Shown: positions 50,225-60,127, counted from the first letter of the stretch. The stretch is 64,000 nucleotides of DNA from Alicyclobacillus tolerans (GCF_021739485.1 NZ_JAJFNK010000009.1:1-64000); one strand, 5' to 3'. Notes: a model not told the origin generated them from the sequence alone. Program-made: numbers and translations.

Positions 50225-51175
50225 GTGTTTTATAAACGGGAGTTCTTGGCCATGGGGTCTCCCTTTATGGTCAGGATCGACGTCTGGGACGGTGGCAACT
50301 CGTCGGCACGGGTTGCCGCTTCGATTCAAAGGGCACTTTCCGGCTTGCAGGAACACACGGGCGAATTGGAGCAGTCCTTGTCCAGGTTCCGGGATGACAG
50401 CGAGTTGACCGGCTTAAACCGTCGCGTGGGTGAAACGGTCGAGGTATCGGAAACCTTGCGCGAGGTTCTTGTGTTGGCCCAGGATATGTACGACTTGACA
50501 GAAGGAGCTTTTGACCCCAGGGTCATTACCGCACTGGAACAAATCGGCTATCGCGGGGCAAGTCTAAACCGCCCTGCGACTCAAGCTTTGAACTCCCGAT
50601 TGTTCGAAGCCGGGACAGGGAATTGCGTCTCGGTGTTTCATCCCCTCGATCTCGGCGGGATCGGCAAAGGTTATACCGCCGATGTGTTAGCCCGTCTGAT
50701 TGAGCAATGGGTGGACCCACAGGTTCTCAGCGGCTACATCGTAGATGCTGGCGGGGACCTGGTCGTAGCGGGCGTGCAGGGCGACGGGAGTCCCTGGAGC
50801 CTTGGCGTGGACAACCCTTTGCAGCCTGGCACTTTGGTCGCGGCGCTTTCGCCTTTAGCGAGCACTTCCGGCCGAACCGCTGTTTGCACAAGTGCCACGT
50901 GGCGTAAAACCTGGACCCACGAGGGACAACAGGTTCACCATTTGATAGACCCTGTTTCAGGGCGTCCCGCACAAACCTCCTTGTTGTCCGTTACGGCGGT
51001 GGCACCTCGGGCTGCGTGGGCCGAGGTCGCCACCAAATACGTATTTCTGCGCGGACTTTCCGACTCTGCGATGTGGACGCGGTTCTCTCCAAAGCTGTTT
51101 CTGGTCGATAACATGGGCGGGGTTTCCTTTACGACGGCCATGGAACCGTACCTCAGTTGGCTCGCCTCGTCTTAA
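50225..51175 (+). CDS. apbE: FAD:protein FMN transferase (ApbE)
   Basis: 316 residues from GTG 50225. FLAMGSPFMVRI, SRFRDDSELTGLN, LTEGAFDPRV, DLGGIGKGYTADVLA, GYIVDAGGDLVVAG and HHLIDPVSGRPA (metal-binding Asp) define ApbE. It covalently attaches FMN to Thr/Ser of extracytoplasmic electron-transfer proteins. There is no lipobox or signal, so export is unclear, and no FMN-binding-domain acceptor is adjacent. It is probably downstream of the two-component and PepSY genes in the same unit. Confidence 0.9.
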   Translation: MFYKREFLAMGSPFMVRIDVWDGGNSSARVAASIQRALSGLQEHTGELEQSLSRFRDDSELTGLNRRVGETVEVSETLREVLVLAQDMYDLTEGAFDPRVITALEQIGYRGASLNRPATQALNSRLFEAGTGNCVSVFHPLDLGGIGKGYTADVLARLIEQWVDPQVLSGYIVDAGGDLVVAGVQGDGSPWSLGVDNPLQPGTLVAALSPLASTSGRTAVCTSATWRKTWTHEGQQVHHLIDPVSGRPAQTSLLSVTAVAPRAAWAEVATKYVFLRGLSDSAMWTRFSPKLFLVDNMGGVSFTTAMEPYLSWLASS

Positions 51176-51198
51176 AGTTCTCTCACCGGCCGCTGTGT

Positions 51199-52023
51199 TT
51201 ATACGGTGAAACTCCAGTCCACCTTGGCCGCGTGAATGCCCGGGGCCAAACAACTCCACGGCAAATAAGTGCTTCCGCCGAATACGACTCCTTGGATGTC
51301 TTGTCCGCGGACGGTCATAAGCCCATTGCCCCGGTATTCGTACGGGGTGTTGAACTCGTTGAGGGCAGTCCAGACAACATAGGTGGTATCGTCAACGTCA
51401 ATCGCGGCGTAAAACCGGCCATTCACGAGAACCGAAAGCTTCCGGTAGGCCGGCTGTGAGACTGGCCTGCAGGTCGGATTGCTCGCTGGCTTGTTCACTG
51501 GCTTGCTCCACTCGGCGAACAGGGTTTGAAGGTGGCGGTTCCAGGATATCCCGTGCGATTGCAAGTAGTGTACGGGGTCTTCGTGATCGGTTCCGCCTAG
51601 GTAACGGCTGACGTCTTGATGAGACCACACCGTACCCTCAGGCGCAGCAGAGAAGCTTAAACCGTACTGGTGAAGCAGTGAGGCCCCTAACCAAATACTT
51701 CGTTGGTACATCTCCTGAAATTTCGCGGGGTCTTCCAACATACACAATTCAATTTGCACAAAGCGGGAATTTCCGTTCGGACCGGCACCAAAGCAAAGGA
51801 AGTCTGTGTTGGCGACTTGGACAATCGATGTATCATCCACAAAAAAATGTACAAATGCCTGTTGCCACGTCCTTTGTTCATGCGAGGCCTCCGTGGCAGC
51901 CGTATCTGGCCGTCCTGGAGTGTCCGTACAGTGAAACACAATTCCTTCCGGTTTGCCGGGTCCCTTTCGATACGGGCGATGCGGAAGTCCAGGAATCAAC
52001 TGGATGGTAATCGGGTAGGTCAT
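51199..52023 (-). CDS. N-acetylmuramoyl-L-alanine amidase (amidase_2) with C-terminal domain
   Basis: 274 residues from ATG 52023 (AAGGAGGA 7 nt upstream). The N-terminal PGRP/amidase_2 domain shows the zinc-ligand pattern IVFHCTDTPG, later TVWSHQDVSRYLGG, and the catalytic-region segment AFVHFFVDDTSIVQ. After a Pro/Ser linker (about 175-195) a beta-rich C-terminal domain (VNGRFYAAIDVDDTTYV) resembles copper-amine-oxidase-N-like modules in phage and spore hydrolases. No signal peptide is seen, which fits a phage-derived or mother-cell enzyme. Confidence 0.8.
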   Translation of the reverse strand: MTYPITIQLIPGLPHRPYRKGPGKPEGIVFHCTDTPGRPDTAATEASHEQRTWQQAFVHFFVDDTSIVQVANTDFLCFGAGPNGNSRFVQIELCMLEDPAKFQEMYQRSIWLGASLLHQYGLSFSAAPEGTVWSHQDVSRYLGGTDHEDPVHYLQSHGISWNRHLQTLFAEWSKPVNKPASNPTCRPVSQPAYRKLSVLVNGRFYAAIDVDDTTYVVWTALNEFNTPYEYRGNGLMTVRGQDIQGVVFGGSTYLPWSCLAPGIHAAKVDWSFTV

Positions 52024-52255
52024 GGCTTGTTCCTCCTTCCAGGGTCTCTGAAAGTAAATGCCTTGTGAGTTGGAAATCGTGGCGAATGAGCAGTTGTCGG
52101 CGGTTGTCGTCTGGTCTAGCCTGCTAGACCAGGCGGTAGGTGCATGGGAAGTGGAGCGGGTGGGGCACTCTTGGGGACCTGGGCTTGTCATAATTGGTCC
52201 GCGACAGCATAAACCGGATATGAACGCTCTCAGGGCGGACAAGAGGAGGCGCAGC

Positions 52256-52987
52256 GTGTGGACGATTGTCGGGATTAGCTTTTTGTCTGGATTGTCAACG
52301 CCTGTAGGTGCGTGGATCGTCACCCGGTTCCAGCGCTTATCGCGAGAAATGTTGGCACTGCTGCTTGGTGTGGCGGGTGGCATCATGGTTACGGTCGTCG
52401 CCGTCGAGTTGATGCCGACTTCCATCGCAGTTGGCGGACAGCGCGTGTTTTGGGCGGGAGCTGCAGCAGGATGGGTGTTTCTGTGGCTGCTTCAAAAGGC
52501 GTTTCGCCATCCGGATGACACAGGCGGGGTGGAACAGCAACACGCGGAGTATCGAAAGTTGGGTTGGTTGATCGCGATCGCGATATCCCTTCACGACCTT
52601 CCTGAAGGCCTCGCTATCGGGGCGGGCGACGCGGTCACTCATCAGATAGGCGTAGTGATTGCTCTAGCCATCGCGTTTCACAACCTTCCGGAAGGTATGA
52701 GCATCGGCGCTCCACTTGTCATGGCCGGCGTTTCCAAGCGCCGCATACTATGGAGTACGCTTCTAATTGGGATGATTACGCCGCTTGGCACGATGTTTTC
52801 TATTTGGCTGTTTTCGGTGTCCCAAGTTTTCATCGCCTTGTCCCTGGCCTTTGCGAGCGGGACGATGGCGTTCGTGGTCGCACAGGACATCTTGCCGGAG
52901 GCTTTTCGGCACAGTGCGTGGTATACTAGCGCGGGTGCTTTCGGAGGAACGGCTCTGATGTTCGCCATCTCAGCCCTCCACATGTAA
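52256..52987 (+). CDS. ZIP-family divalent metal transporter
   Basis: 243 residues from GTG 52256 (AGGAGG 6-7 nt upstream), the usual ZupT-like length; upstream in-frame codons are poorly supported. Eight TM helices, with the binuclear metal centre motifs ISLHDLPEGLAIGAGD in TM4 and IAFHNLPEGMSIGAP in TM5. It imports Zn2+ or other divalent metals. It is apparently monocistronic, divergent from the amidase. Confidence 0.9.
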   Translation: MWTIVGISFLSGLSTPVGAWIVTRFQRLSREMLALLLGVAGGIMVTVVAVELMPTSIAVGGQRVFWAGAAAGWVFLWLLQKAFRHPDDTGGVEQQHAEYRKLGWLIAIAISLHDLPEGLAIGAGDAVTHQIGVVIALAIAFHNLPEGMSIGAPLVMAGVSKRRILWSTLLIGMITPLGTMFSIWLFSVSQVFIALSLAFASGTMAFVVAQDILPEAFRHSAWYTSAGAFGGTALMFAISALHM

Positions 52988-53101
52988 GCTGAACCGCAGG
53001 TATGCCAGAGACATGCCGCCATGCCGATGCGTTCGTACGCATGGGTCTTACGGCCGTGCCGGACTCAGCGAGAATGGCATTCTTGAACGGGGGAAACGTG
53101 G

Positions 53102-53581
53102 GTGATTCGCGTATTGTTTTTGTGTTTGGGGAACATTTGCCGATCGCCGATGGCCGAAGCGGTTTTTCGGTCGATGCTCGAAGAAAGCGGGTTGGACAAA
53201 CACATCGAGGCCGATTCAGCGGGTCTTGGCGGTTGGCATGTCGGTGAACCGCCGCATCAAGGCACCATTGACGTCCTCATGAAGCACAGTATCCGTTACG
53301 ACGGGATCCGCAGCCGTCAGATTGGAAAGTCCGATTTGACCGATTTCGACTACATCGCAGCGATGGATGAAGACAACGTAAAGGGGCTGTCGAAGCTGGG
53401 GACGGTTGGGAAGACCAAGGTCTTCCGGCTGTTGGACTTGGTGGAAGACAGCGCCGTCAAGGACGTGCCCGATCCGTACTACACTGGAAACTTTGACGAG
53501 GTCTATCAGCTTGTCGCAAAAGGATGTGCAACGCTGCTGCAAAAAATTGTCGCCGAACACCAACTTGCAAACGGTCAGTAA
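53102..53581 (+). CDS. low-molecular-weight protein-tyrosine phosphatase
   Basis: 159 residues. The P-loop is CLGNICRSP (C8 and R14, CX5R), and the general-acid loop DPYYTGNFDEVY has the characteristic Asp-Pro-Tyr-Tyr. This is the Wzb/YwlE/YfkJ family; arginine phosphatase activity (YwlE type) depends on a Thr/Ile at position 11 of YwlE, and the corresponding Ile in NICRS suits tyrosine phosphatases. GTG 53102 has only a weak GGGGGAAA site upstream. Confidence 0.9.
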   Translation: MIRVLFLCLGNICRSPMAEAVFRSMLEESGLDKHIEADSAGLGGWHVGEPPHQGTIDVLMKHSIRYDGIRSRQIGKSDLTDFDYIAAMDEDNVKGLSKLGTVGKTKVFRLLDLVEDSAVKDVPDPYYTGNFDEVYQLVAKGCATLLQKIVAEHQLANGQ

Positions 53582-53639
53582 CTTTGTGAACCGTCCTTCA
53601 TAACTACCAGCCGCCTTGTAACAAATCATAATAAAGAGA

Positions 53640-53664
53640 GACAAGGACGCACGGCATCCTTGTC
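53640..53664. terminator. hairpin terminator
   Basis: GACAAGGA-N9-TCCTTGTC. On the minus strand it is followed by TCTCTTTATT, serving the charged hypothetical gene. On the plus strand it follows the phosphatase gene. Confidence 0.6.
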
Positions 53665-53746
53665 CTCTGTCTATATGCCAGCGGTGCCAGAACCGCAGTG
53701 CAGCCGAGGAGGCGTCAAACCATTGGGCGCCCCGTTGGGTGTCGCT

Positions 53747-54211
53747 TCAGCGGCTGCGGCGCTTTCTGCGCGTGGGTTTCCGCTTTGCGATTTTCAACTT
53801 GACGTCGCGTTGAATCGTCGTGTGTTTCGTGATCATGGCCGGAGTGAGTTTACCTTGACTGGTAAACATGCAGAAGTCAAATGGCGTTTTCAGTTCGTCT
53901 TTTGGTATTTCCATCTCCTGCGCCAAAAGGTCCTTGTCGAGGACTTCTTTTTCGACGAATTTCGGCGTCAAAACGGCGTTTTCGCCGCTGGGGAGCGCGA
54001 TGACGACTTCCTCATCGCCTGAATCCTGAAACAACTGCTCTAGTTCCTCGAACAGCAATTTGTTTTCTTCGTTGCGTTCCTTGGCAATCTCTTTGTTTTG
54101 GAAGTACTTCAGAACCCGTTCCTCAATTTTCAACCGGAGTTGTTCTTGTTCTTCTTCGCTGAGTTCGACTGGAGTATCCGTTTGGTTGATGGTTGTGTCC
54201 ACTGCTTGCAC
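53747..54211 (-). CDS. hypothetical charged protein
   Basis: 154 residues, family not recognised. The N-terminal half is highly acidic and predicted coiled coil (ELSEEEQEQLRLKIEERVLK, NEENKLLFEELEQLFQDSG). The middle VVIALPSGENAVLTPKFVEK looks like a small beta element. The C-terminus is strongly basic (KLKIAKRKPTRRKRRSR), suitable for nucleic-acid binding. Good codon structure and a downstream hairpin support a real gene. It could be a regulatory or structural DNA/RNA-binding protein, but no function is assigned. Confidence 0.65.
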   Translation of the reverse strand: MQAVDTTINQTDTPVELSEEEQEQLRLKIEERVLKYFQNKEIAKERNEENKLLFEELEQLFQDSGDEEVVIALPSGENAVLTPKFVEKEVLDKDLLAQEMEIPKDELKTPFDFCMFTSQGKLTPAMITKHTTIQRDVKLKIAKRKPTRRKRRSR

Positions 54212-54473
54212 CTCAATTGTAAATTTTTGCTGGGCCAGGTTTGCGGCGCCGACTTTGGCCGTCCGACCCGCGTAGGCGGAACAACGTCCACTCCTAGAAC
54301 TGTAGAGACAAACTAAAGAATACTAGAAAACGAGATTTTGATGCAACCAGCAATCCCGCCTGCCGGTCACTTCGACCCGTGAGCGGGTTTCGCGGTATAA
54401 TAGGCACCATGAAACTTTGGCCCGGCTTGTACCCAAGCTGTGCAGGCGCACGGGCCGTGCCGGGGGTGTTTGC

Positions 54474-55100
54474 ATGGAACTTTCACTCGACAACCTGGAA
54501 TGGAAAGATGCGTATAAGCTGCTTATTGGCACCATTGTACCGAGGCCGATCGCGTTTGTTTCCACGGTCAGTCAACAGGGCGTCAACAACCTGGCAGCGT
54601 TCAGCTTCTTTAACGGGGTGTGTCCAAAACCCTTTATTGTCTCCTTCGCACCGATGTTTAAAGACAGTGCCGATCCGCGCAAGGACACCCTGCGCAACAT
54701 TCAGGAGACTGGCCAGTTTGTCATTAATGTGGTCACAGAAGACATTGTCCACCAGATGAACGAAACCGCACCGGAGTTTCCATCGTTTGTCGACGAGTTT
54801 GAAGTTTCCGGGTTGACGCCTGTTCCAAGCACGAAGGTCAAACCCGCCCGGGTCTTGGAGAGTCCCGTCAATCTGGAGTGCGAATTGGTGCAAATCGTGA
54901 ATTTTGGGTACCAGCCTGGTTCCGGCAGCCTCGTGCTGGGCAAGGTGGTTTACGCGCATGTCCACGACGAAATCGTTCAGCACGGGCATATCGATGCTGA
55001 CCGTATGCGTGCCGTCGGAAGGATGGCCGGAAACGACTATGCCCGCACCACGGACCGCTTTGCGCTGAAACGTCCACCCCTTCCGGAGCAATACAGATAG
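54474..55100 (+). CDS. flavin reductase-like domain protein (DIM6/NTAB family)
   Basis: 208 residues from ATG 54474 after GGGGGTG. The FMN-binding split-barrel is visible: LIGTIVPRPIAFVSTV, NLAAFSFFNGVCPKPFIVSF, KDTLRNIQETGQFVINVV and a C-terminal VGRMAGNDYARTTDRF. Such proteins bind FMN and supply reduced flavin or act on aromatic/thiol compounds. A TATAAT near 54395 may be its -10. It lies upstream of the CoA-transferase/thiolase genes in the same direction. Confidence 0.83.
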   Translation: MELSLDNLEWKDAYKLLIGTIVPRPIAFVSTVSQQGVNNLAAFSFFNGVCPKPFIVSFAPMFKDSADPRKDTLRNIQETGQFVINVVTEDIVHQMNETAPEFPSFVDEFEVSGLTPVPSTKVKPARVLESPVNLECELVQIVNFGYQPGSGSLVLGKVVYAHVHDEIVQHGHIDADRMRAVGRMAGNDYARTTDRFALKRPPLPEQYR

Positions 55101-55223
55101 CTCCCGGACCGAGACCTATAATTTTCTGAGTAGTACACCGAGGCAGAATGTTGATACAATATGTTTCGAGACACCCAAATCTTTGGGGCGTGCTGGGTTC
55201 GCGGCATCCGGGAGGAGGTTGAC

Positions 55224-55889
55224 ATGAAAGACAAGGTCGTTTCGTGCGAGAAAGCGATTTCAAAAGTGAAGTCCGGCATGTCCATCCTAGTGGGCGGGTT
55301 TGGGCAGGTAGGCATCCCGCACACGTTGATTGACGAAGTGTTTCGTCAAGGACAAAGGGATTTAACGATTATCAGCAACAACATTGGTGAACGCGGGAAA
55401 GGCCTGAGCCGGCTGTTGGAGAACGGGAGGCTCAAAAAGGCCGTGGGTTCCTACTTTACCACGAACCCCGTTGTGGGAGAACATTTTTTGGCCGGTAAGC
55501 TGGAAGTGCAACTGCTGCCGCAAGGTACATTTTCGGAGGCGATTCGCGCCGGCGGGGCTGGAATTGGCGGGTTTTTCACCCGGGCATCCGCAGGGACCCT
55601 GCTTGCGGAAGAAAAAGAAACCCGGGAGATCAACGGGGAACTGTACGTCCTAGAGCAGCCCATTCATGCAGATGTTGCGCTTATCAAGGCGGATAAGGCC
55701 GATAAACTGGGCAACTTGACGTACCGCAAGACCGCACGCAACTTCAATCCGGTGATGGCCACCGCTGCAGACATCGTGATCGTAGAAGTCAACGAGATTG
55801 TGGAAGTTGGCGATCTCGATCCAGAAGCCATTGTCACTCCTCACTTGTATGTGGATTACCTGGTTCAGGGAGGGAGTCGTTATGCCTGA
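55224..55889 (+). CDS. 3-oxoacid CoA-transferase subunit A
   Basis: 221 residues from ATG 55224 (GGGAGGAGG upstream). The family I CoA-transferase alpha subunit pattern includes [39 protein letters not shown] and [21 protein letters not shown]. With subunit B it moves CoA from succinyl-CoA or acetyl-CoA to a 3-oxoacid. Linked dehydrogenase and thiolase genes suggest acetoacetate or 3-oxoadipate degradation. It overlaps subunit B by 8 nt. Confidence 0.9.
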   Translation: MKDKVVSCEKAISKVKSGMSILVGGFGQVGIPHTLIDEVFRQGQRDLTIISNNIGERGKGLSRLLENGRLKKAVGSYFTTNPVVGEHFLAGKLEVQLLPQGTFSEAIRAGGAGIGGFFTRASAGTLLAEEKETREINGELYVLEQPIHADVALIKADKADKLGNLTYRKTARNFNPVMATAADIVIVEVNEIVEVGDLDPEAIVTPHLYVDYLVQGGSRYA

Positions 55890-56547
55890 TGTGAAGCACC
55901 TGATTGCGGCCCGAGCGGCTAGAGAGCTCCAGGACGGGGATGTTGTCAATCTCGGCATCGGCATCCCAACTCTCGTTGCCGATTACGTTCCACCCGAAGT
56001 CAGTGTTTTTCTGCATACGGAAAACGGACTGTTGGGGGTCGGCCCGACCCCTGCGCCTCAGGATGTGGATCCGGACCTCGTGAACGCCGGCAAGGCTCCG
56101 GTGACTCAAACGCCGGGTGCCAGTTTCTTTTCGAGTGCGGACTCATTTGCGATGATCCGGGGAGGTCACGTCGACGTGGCAATCCTTGGCGCATTACAGG
56201 TCGATCCGTACGGGCGCATCGCCAACTGGTCAGTTCCCGGACAGACCATCATGGGCGTAGGGGGAGCCATGGACCTGCTGACGGGCGCCAAAAAAATTGT
56301 CGTGGCTATGACGCACACCGCCAGAGACGGAAGTTCTAAAATTGTCGCCAAGGCTTCGCTGCCGCTGACGGCTGACCGCAAAGTGGATGTGATTATTACG
56401 GACCTCGCAGTTTTTCAGGTAGGTCAAAAGGGACTGATTTTGACGGAAGTCATGCCAGGGAGTGACTTACAAACGGTCAAAGCACGTACGGACGCGCCGT
56501 TTGAAGTCAGGCTTAGCGAGAACATGCGAACGGCGTCGTCCCTCTGA
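55882..56547 (+). CDS. 3-oxoacid CoA-transferase subunit B
   Basis: 221 residues. The catalytic Glu47 sits in the [11 protein letters not shown] motif (usually SENG). [19 protein letters not shown] and [23 protein letters not shown] are typical of the beta subunit. The start lies within the end of subunit A, giving tight stoichiometric coupling. Confidence 0.9.
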   Translation: MPDVKHLIAARAARELQDGDVVNLGIGIPTLVADYVPPEVSVFLHTENGLLGVGPTPAPQDVDPDLVNAGKAPVTQTPGASFFSSADSFAMIRGGHVDVAILGALQVDPYGRIANWSVPGQTIMGVGGAMDLLTGAKKIVVAMTHTARDGSSKIVAKASLPLTADRKVDVIITDLAVFQVGQKGLILTEVMPGSDLQTVKARTDAPFEVRLSENMRTASSL

Positions 56548-56562
56548 CAACAATACACCGAT

Positions 56563-57648
56563 GTGACAAAAGGGGTCGAACAGACTGTGAAGGCTTTGCT
56601 CAAACCCAACTGGAATCAAGGCTTTGAACTGGCAGAAGTGCCGCTGCCCGTCCCGGACGAAGGGGAGGTTCGCGTCAAGGTGCGGGGGGCCGCCATTTGC
56701 GGAAGCGACTTGCACATTTACGAGAGCGCGCCTGGATACGAATGGTTGTCCCTCCCGGTCATCCCAGGTCACGAAACCATGGGCGTCGTTGAACTTTTGG
56801 GACCTGGAGTGGATACCAGGTGGCTTGGCCGGCGGATTATCGTCAATCCCTACATTCCTTGCGGAAAGTGCCGAATGTGCCGGTCTGGACAGGAAAATCT
56901 GTGCGACGGAGGAAAGACCGTGCTGGACAAGATCCCGTCGCAGTCCTTGCAGATTGGGTTTCGCCGCCCTGGAGGAATGGCTGAACGCCTGATTGTTCCG
57001 GTTTCCAACTTGCTGCCGATTGACGACTCCATCTCAGATGAAGCGGCGAGCATGATGGAATCGTTTGCGGTGTGTGTTCACGCCGTAGAGCGCGTCCGTC
57101 TCCCCGAACACGGGGTCGCTCTCGTGATTGGGCCGGGACCCATCGGTTTGGGGACGGTCGCAGCTCTGTCAGTTAGCGGACTGGACGAGGTGTTGGTCGC
57201 AGGCCTTGAGGTGGATGCGAAACGACTTGAGATTGCCTCGCGTTTGGGAGCCACCCGCACCGTCGATACCCGCCGCGAATCCCTTCTGAAGGTCGTGCAG
57301 GAAATCACCCAAGGGCAGGGTGTCGACGTCGTATTCGACTGCAGCGGTCACCCGGATGGGTTGAGCGAAGCGATCACAGCCGTTCGGCGCGGGGGCGTTG
57401 TCGTTCTCGTTGGCATTTACGGGAGACCGGCTCCACTCCCGGCAAACGCGGTGGTGCGAGGGGAAGTGTCCGTTGTGGGCACGTATGGCACGACGCCGCG
57501 AGCTTTTCAGCGAGCTATCGATTTAGTGGCTGGTGGTGAAGTTGACCTTTCGCCGATGATCACGCATGTCGTTTCGCTATCGGATGCAGAGGCGGGATTT
57601 TGTGCCGCGCTAAGTAAACAAGGATGTAAGGTAGTGCTACAGCCCTGA
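56563..57648 (+). CDS. zinc-dependent MDR alcohol/polyol dehydrogenase
   Basis: 361 residues from GTG 56563. The catalytic zinc Cys lies in [13 protein letters not shown], then GHETMGVVE, the structural-zinc Cys cluster [19 protein letters not shown] and the Rossmann motif [15 protein letters not shown]. It resembles L-threonine 3-dehydrogenase and sorbitol dehydrogenase. Co-location with CoA transferase and thiolase suggests oxidation of a hydroxy acid or alcohol to the ketone used by the transferase; the substrate is not fixed. Confidence 0.87.
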   Translation: MTKGVEQTVKALLKPNWNQGFELAEVPLPVPDEGEVRVKVRGAAICGSDLHIYESAPGYEWLSLPVIPGHETMGVVELLGPGVDTRWLGRRIIVNPYIPCGKCRMCRSGQENLCDGGKTVLDKIPSQSLQIGFRRPGGMAERLIVPVSNLLPIDDSISDEAASMMESFAVCVHAVERVRLPEHGVALVIGPGPIGLGTVAALSVSGLDEVLVAGLEVDAKRLEIASRLGATRTVDTRRESLLKVVQEITQGQGVDVVFDCSGHPDGLSEAITAVRRGGVVVLVGIYGRPAPLPANAVVRGEVSVVGTYGTTPRAFQRAIDLVAGGEVDLSPMITHVVSLSDAEAGFCAALSKQGCKVVLQP

Positions 57649-57662
57649 AGGAGGATACTGCG

Positions 57663-58859
57663 GTGGAAAATGTTTGGATTGTTGAATACGTACGTACGCC
57701 CATCGGGCGTCAAGGCGGCATTTTGAAAAACGTCCGGCCGGACGATTTGGCAGCACACGTGCTTTCGAATGTCGTGGCCCGCGCAAACCTCAACGCGGGA
57801 GATGTGGAAGAGGTATTCATGGGTTGCGCCAACCAAGCGGGCGAAGACAACCGCAACGTGGCGCGGATGGCCGTCTTGTTGGCGGGCTTTCCGGTTCACG
57901 TTCCGGGTGTCACAGTGAACCGGTTGTGCGCCTCCGGCCTTGAAGCGGTGAACCAGGCAGCGCGAGCCATTGCGTTAGGCGAGATGGACATGGCCATCGC
58001 CGGCGGGGTGGAGAGCATGACCCGGGCACCGTTGGTTTTGCCAAAGCCAGACATGGAATTTGTACGAGGCAACCAAACGATGTGGGATACGACGCTAGGT
58101 TGGAGAATGGGCAATCCAAACTTCCCGTTCCCCTTAGAAAGTATGGGAGAAACGGCAGAAAACGTCGCCGAACAATACCACTTGACCCGGGAAGAGCAAG
58201 ACGAGTTTGCGCTTACGAGCCAGCAGCGTGCGGCCAAAGCACAAGCCAACGGAGTGTTCGCCGAGGAAATCGTCCCGGTGACCGTACGGCACAAAAAGAG
58301 CGAGACGGTCGTGGATACGGACGAACACTTGCGTCCGGACACGACGCTCGAATCACTGGCTAAACTGCGTCCAGTTTTCCGCCAAGGCGGGACTGTCACT
58401 GCAGGCAACTCGTCTGGAATTAACGACGGGGCCGCGGCCTTGCTGCTGGTGTCTGAACGCAAAGGCCGGGAGCTTGGGCTCAAACCCCTCGCGCGTTATG
58501 TCGTCGCCGCCTCACACGGCGTCAGCCCGCGGACCATGGGACTTGGGCCGATTGGCGCCACGCAAAAAGCCCTCAAACTCGCTGGCCTTACGGTTGCAGA
58601 TTTGGATTGGGTGGAGTTAAACGAAGCGTTTGCCGCTCAGTCTTTGGCTTGTATTCGGGAGTTAGGGCTCGACTCTGAAAAAGTCAATCCAAACGGCGGA
58701 GCCATTGCTCTTGGACACCCGCTGGGATGCTCTGGTGCGCGAATTGTGGGAAGTCTGGCACGCCAGATGCAGCGCACAGGCGCTCACAGGGGACTGGCGA
58801 CCTTGTGCGTCGGAGTGGGCCAAGGCGTGGCCACCATCCTGGAATCAGTAGAGGACTGA
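57663..58859 (+). CDS. acetyl-CoA C-acyltransferase (thiolase)
   Basis: 398 residues from GTG 57663 (AAGGAGGA upstream). Nucleophile Cys89 sits in [19 protein letters not shown], the C-terminal His in [20 protein letters not shown] with the second active Cys in the final [12 protein letters not shown] block. The [20 protein letters not shown] start and length fit PcaF/PhaA-type biosynthetic/degradative thiolases. It cleaves the 3-oxoacyl-CoA made by the CoA transferase. Last gene of the module. Confidence 0.92.
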   Translation: MENVWIVEYVRTPIGRQGGILKNVRPDDLAAHVLSNVVARANLNAGDVEEVFMGCANQAGEDNRNVARMAVLLAGFPVHVPGVTVNRLCASGLEAVNQAARAIALGEMDMAIAGGVESMTRAPLVLPKPDMEFVRGNQTMWDTTLGWRMGNPNFPFPLESMGETAENVAEQYHLTREEQDEFALTSQQRAAKAQANGVFAEEIVPVTVRHKKSETVVDTDEHLRPDTTLESLAKLRPVFRQGGTVTAGNSSGINDGAAALLLVSERKGRELGLKPLARYVVAASHGVSPRTMGLGPIGATQKALKLAGLTVADLDWVELNEAFAAQSLACIRELGLDSEKVNPNGGAIALGHPLGCSGARIVGSLARQMQRTGAHRGLATLCVGVGQGVATILESVED

Positions 58860-59064
58860 CGAGGTCCAGCGAAGGGTCAGCGAAAGGCTGCGCAAATCGG
58901 AAAAAGGCAGATGCGGGGGAGGACTCGGGAGAGCCAGGGTGTGGCTCGAACGACAGTTCCGCCCCTGCTTTATGGTGTCGGACGCAGTTGACGCAATCAA
59001 GTTGACGCAATTGGACGACCGTCATTTTGTCTTTTAAAACTTTCATTAAAACGTGCTTGAAAAG

Positions 59065-59940
59065 TTATACGGAAACCAACAGGTCCTCTGTTTGGGCTTC
59101 TTGCTGCAACTTCATGGCTTTCATGAGGTTCGCGAACAACTGCATGGTCGTCACGGAACCGACTCCGCCCGGAGTGGGAGACAGCCCTTGAACGGCCTCA
59201 GCCACTTCTGGGGCGACATCTCCGACGATTTGATGGTCTTTTGTTTCGTTAATTCCTGCATCAACAATGACGAGGTCTTTATGAACCATGTGCGGCTCGA
59301 TGAGGCCGGCCTTGCCTACGGCGACGAACGCCAATTCGGCCTGTTCCAAGTGAGCCGACAGGTCGCGGGTTCCGGCGTGGCACACTGTAACGGTGGCCAA
59401 TTCCCGAAGCAGCAAGTGCATTAAAGGCTGCCCAACGGTCTTGCCACACCCGACAAGAACGACGTGTTTACCCGCTAAGGTGTATCCATAGTGTTTCACC
59501 AGCCGGACACAAGCCATCGGAGTGGCAGGATAGATTCCTTGCTCACCTGTCATGTTGGCCATGCGGTTGAATTGAGTCAAGCCGTCGACGTCTTTTGCAG
59601 GGTCGATCGATGCGATGACTCGCTCGGGCGAAATGTGCCTGGGCAGTGGCAGTTCAAGCATAATTCCGTGAATAAGCGGGTCTTCGTTGAACCCGTGAAC
59701 AGCCGCAAGTAATTCTGACTCGCTAACGTTGTGGGGCAAGGTTAACAGTTCGTATTCAATTCCGAGTTTATGAGCAACCTGCTGCTTCGCGCGCGCATAA
59801 AAAGCGGATGCCGGGTCTCCTTCGACGAGGATAACGGCCATCTTTGGCTGGGTGCCTTGCGCTTTCCAGTTTGCAACGTCGCGGCTCACGCTCTCCCTGA
59901 TCTTGTCGGCAACGGGTTTACCTTTGAGTTCGATGGCCAT
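59065..59940 (-). CDS. folD: FolD methylenetetrahydrofolate dehydrogenase/cyclohydrolase
   Basis: 291 residues. Substrate-site Tyr-x3-Lys is YARAKQQVAHKLGI. GIMLELPLPRHI, DPAKDVDGLTQFNRMAN, the NADP-binding VVLVGCGKTVGQPLM and the end block LSPTPGGVGSVTTMQL are diagnostic. It interconverts methylene-, methenyl- and formyl-THF for purine and fMet synthesis. The leader carries a ZTP riboswitch and a consensus promoter, so expression should respond to low 10-formyl-THF. Some blocks (LLRELATVTVCHA, VGCGKTVGQP) deviate from the usual HSRT and GRSNIVGxP, suggesting a divergent FolD. Confidence 0.9.
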   Translation of the reverse strand: MAIELKGKPVADKIRESVSRDVANWKAQGTQPKMAVILVEGDPASAFYARAKQQVAHKLGIEYELLTLPHNVSESELLAAVHGFNEDPLIHGIMLELPLPRHISPERVIASIDPAKDVDGLTQFNRMANMTGEQGIYPATPMACVRLVKHYGYTLAGKHVVLVGCGKTVGQPLMHLLLRELATVTVCHAGTRDLSAHLEQAELAFVAVGKAGLIEPHMVHKDLVIVDAGINETKDHQIVGDVAPEVAEAVQGLSPTPGGVGSVTTMQLFANLMKAMKLQQEAQTEDLLVSV

Positions 59941-60009
59941 AGTTTCTCCTCCCTGTTGTCAAAAATGACGTCAATTAAGGGACTGTTCAAAGCCAAATTC
60001 AGGGGTGGC

Positions 60010-60127
60010 AAAAAATAAACGACCGCCTGGGTTTCGCATCAAACGAACTGCCCAGGCGGTCGGCAAAGTTAACAGTCGCATTCCCTCGTGGTTTGATCCA
60101 CTGTGTCCGCCAGTCATGCAACCGGAT
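60010..60127 (-). promoter_or_regulatory. ZTP riboswitch (pfl motif) with terminator
   Basis: Minus strand: P1 arms GTTGCAT and ATGCGAC enclose TGACTGGCGG-N-GTGG..CCACGAGGGA. A variable linker follows, then CCGCCTGGGC, the hallmark 3' element of the pfl RNA. That element is the 5' arm of a 12-bp terminator, CGACCGCCTGGG / CCCAGGCGGTCG (60020-60062), followed by TTTATTTTTT. ZTP (ZMP) binding should sequester CCGCCTGGGC and prevent termination, turning on folD. Confidence 0.92.

Noticed and set aside
51175-51199. Frameshift between apbE and the amidase
   Set aside because: The genes are convergent and each ends in its expected C-terminus; the short gap is ordinary.
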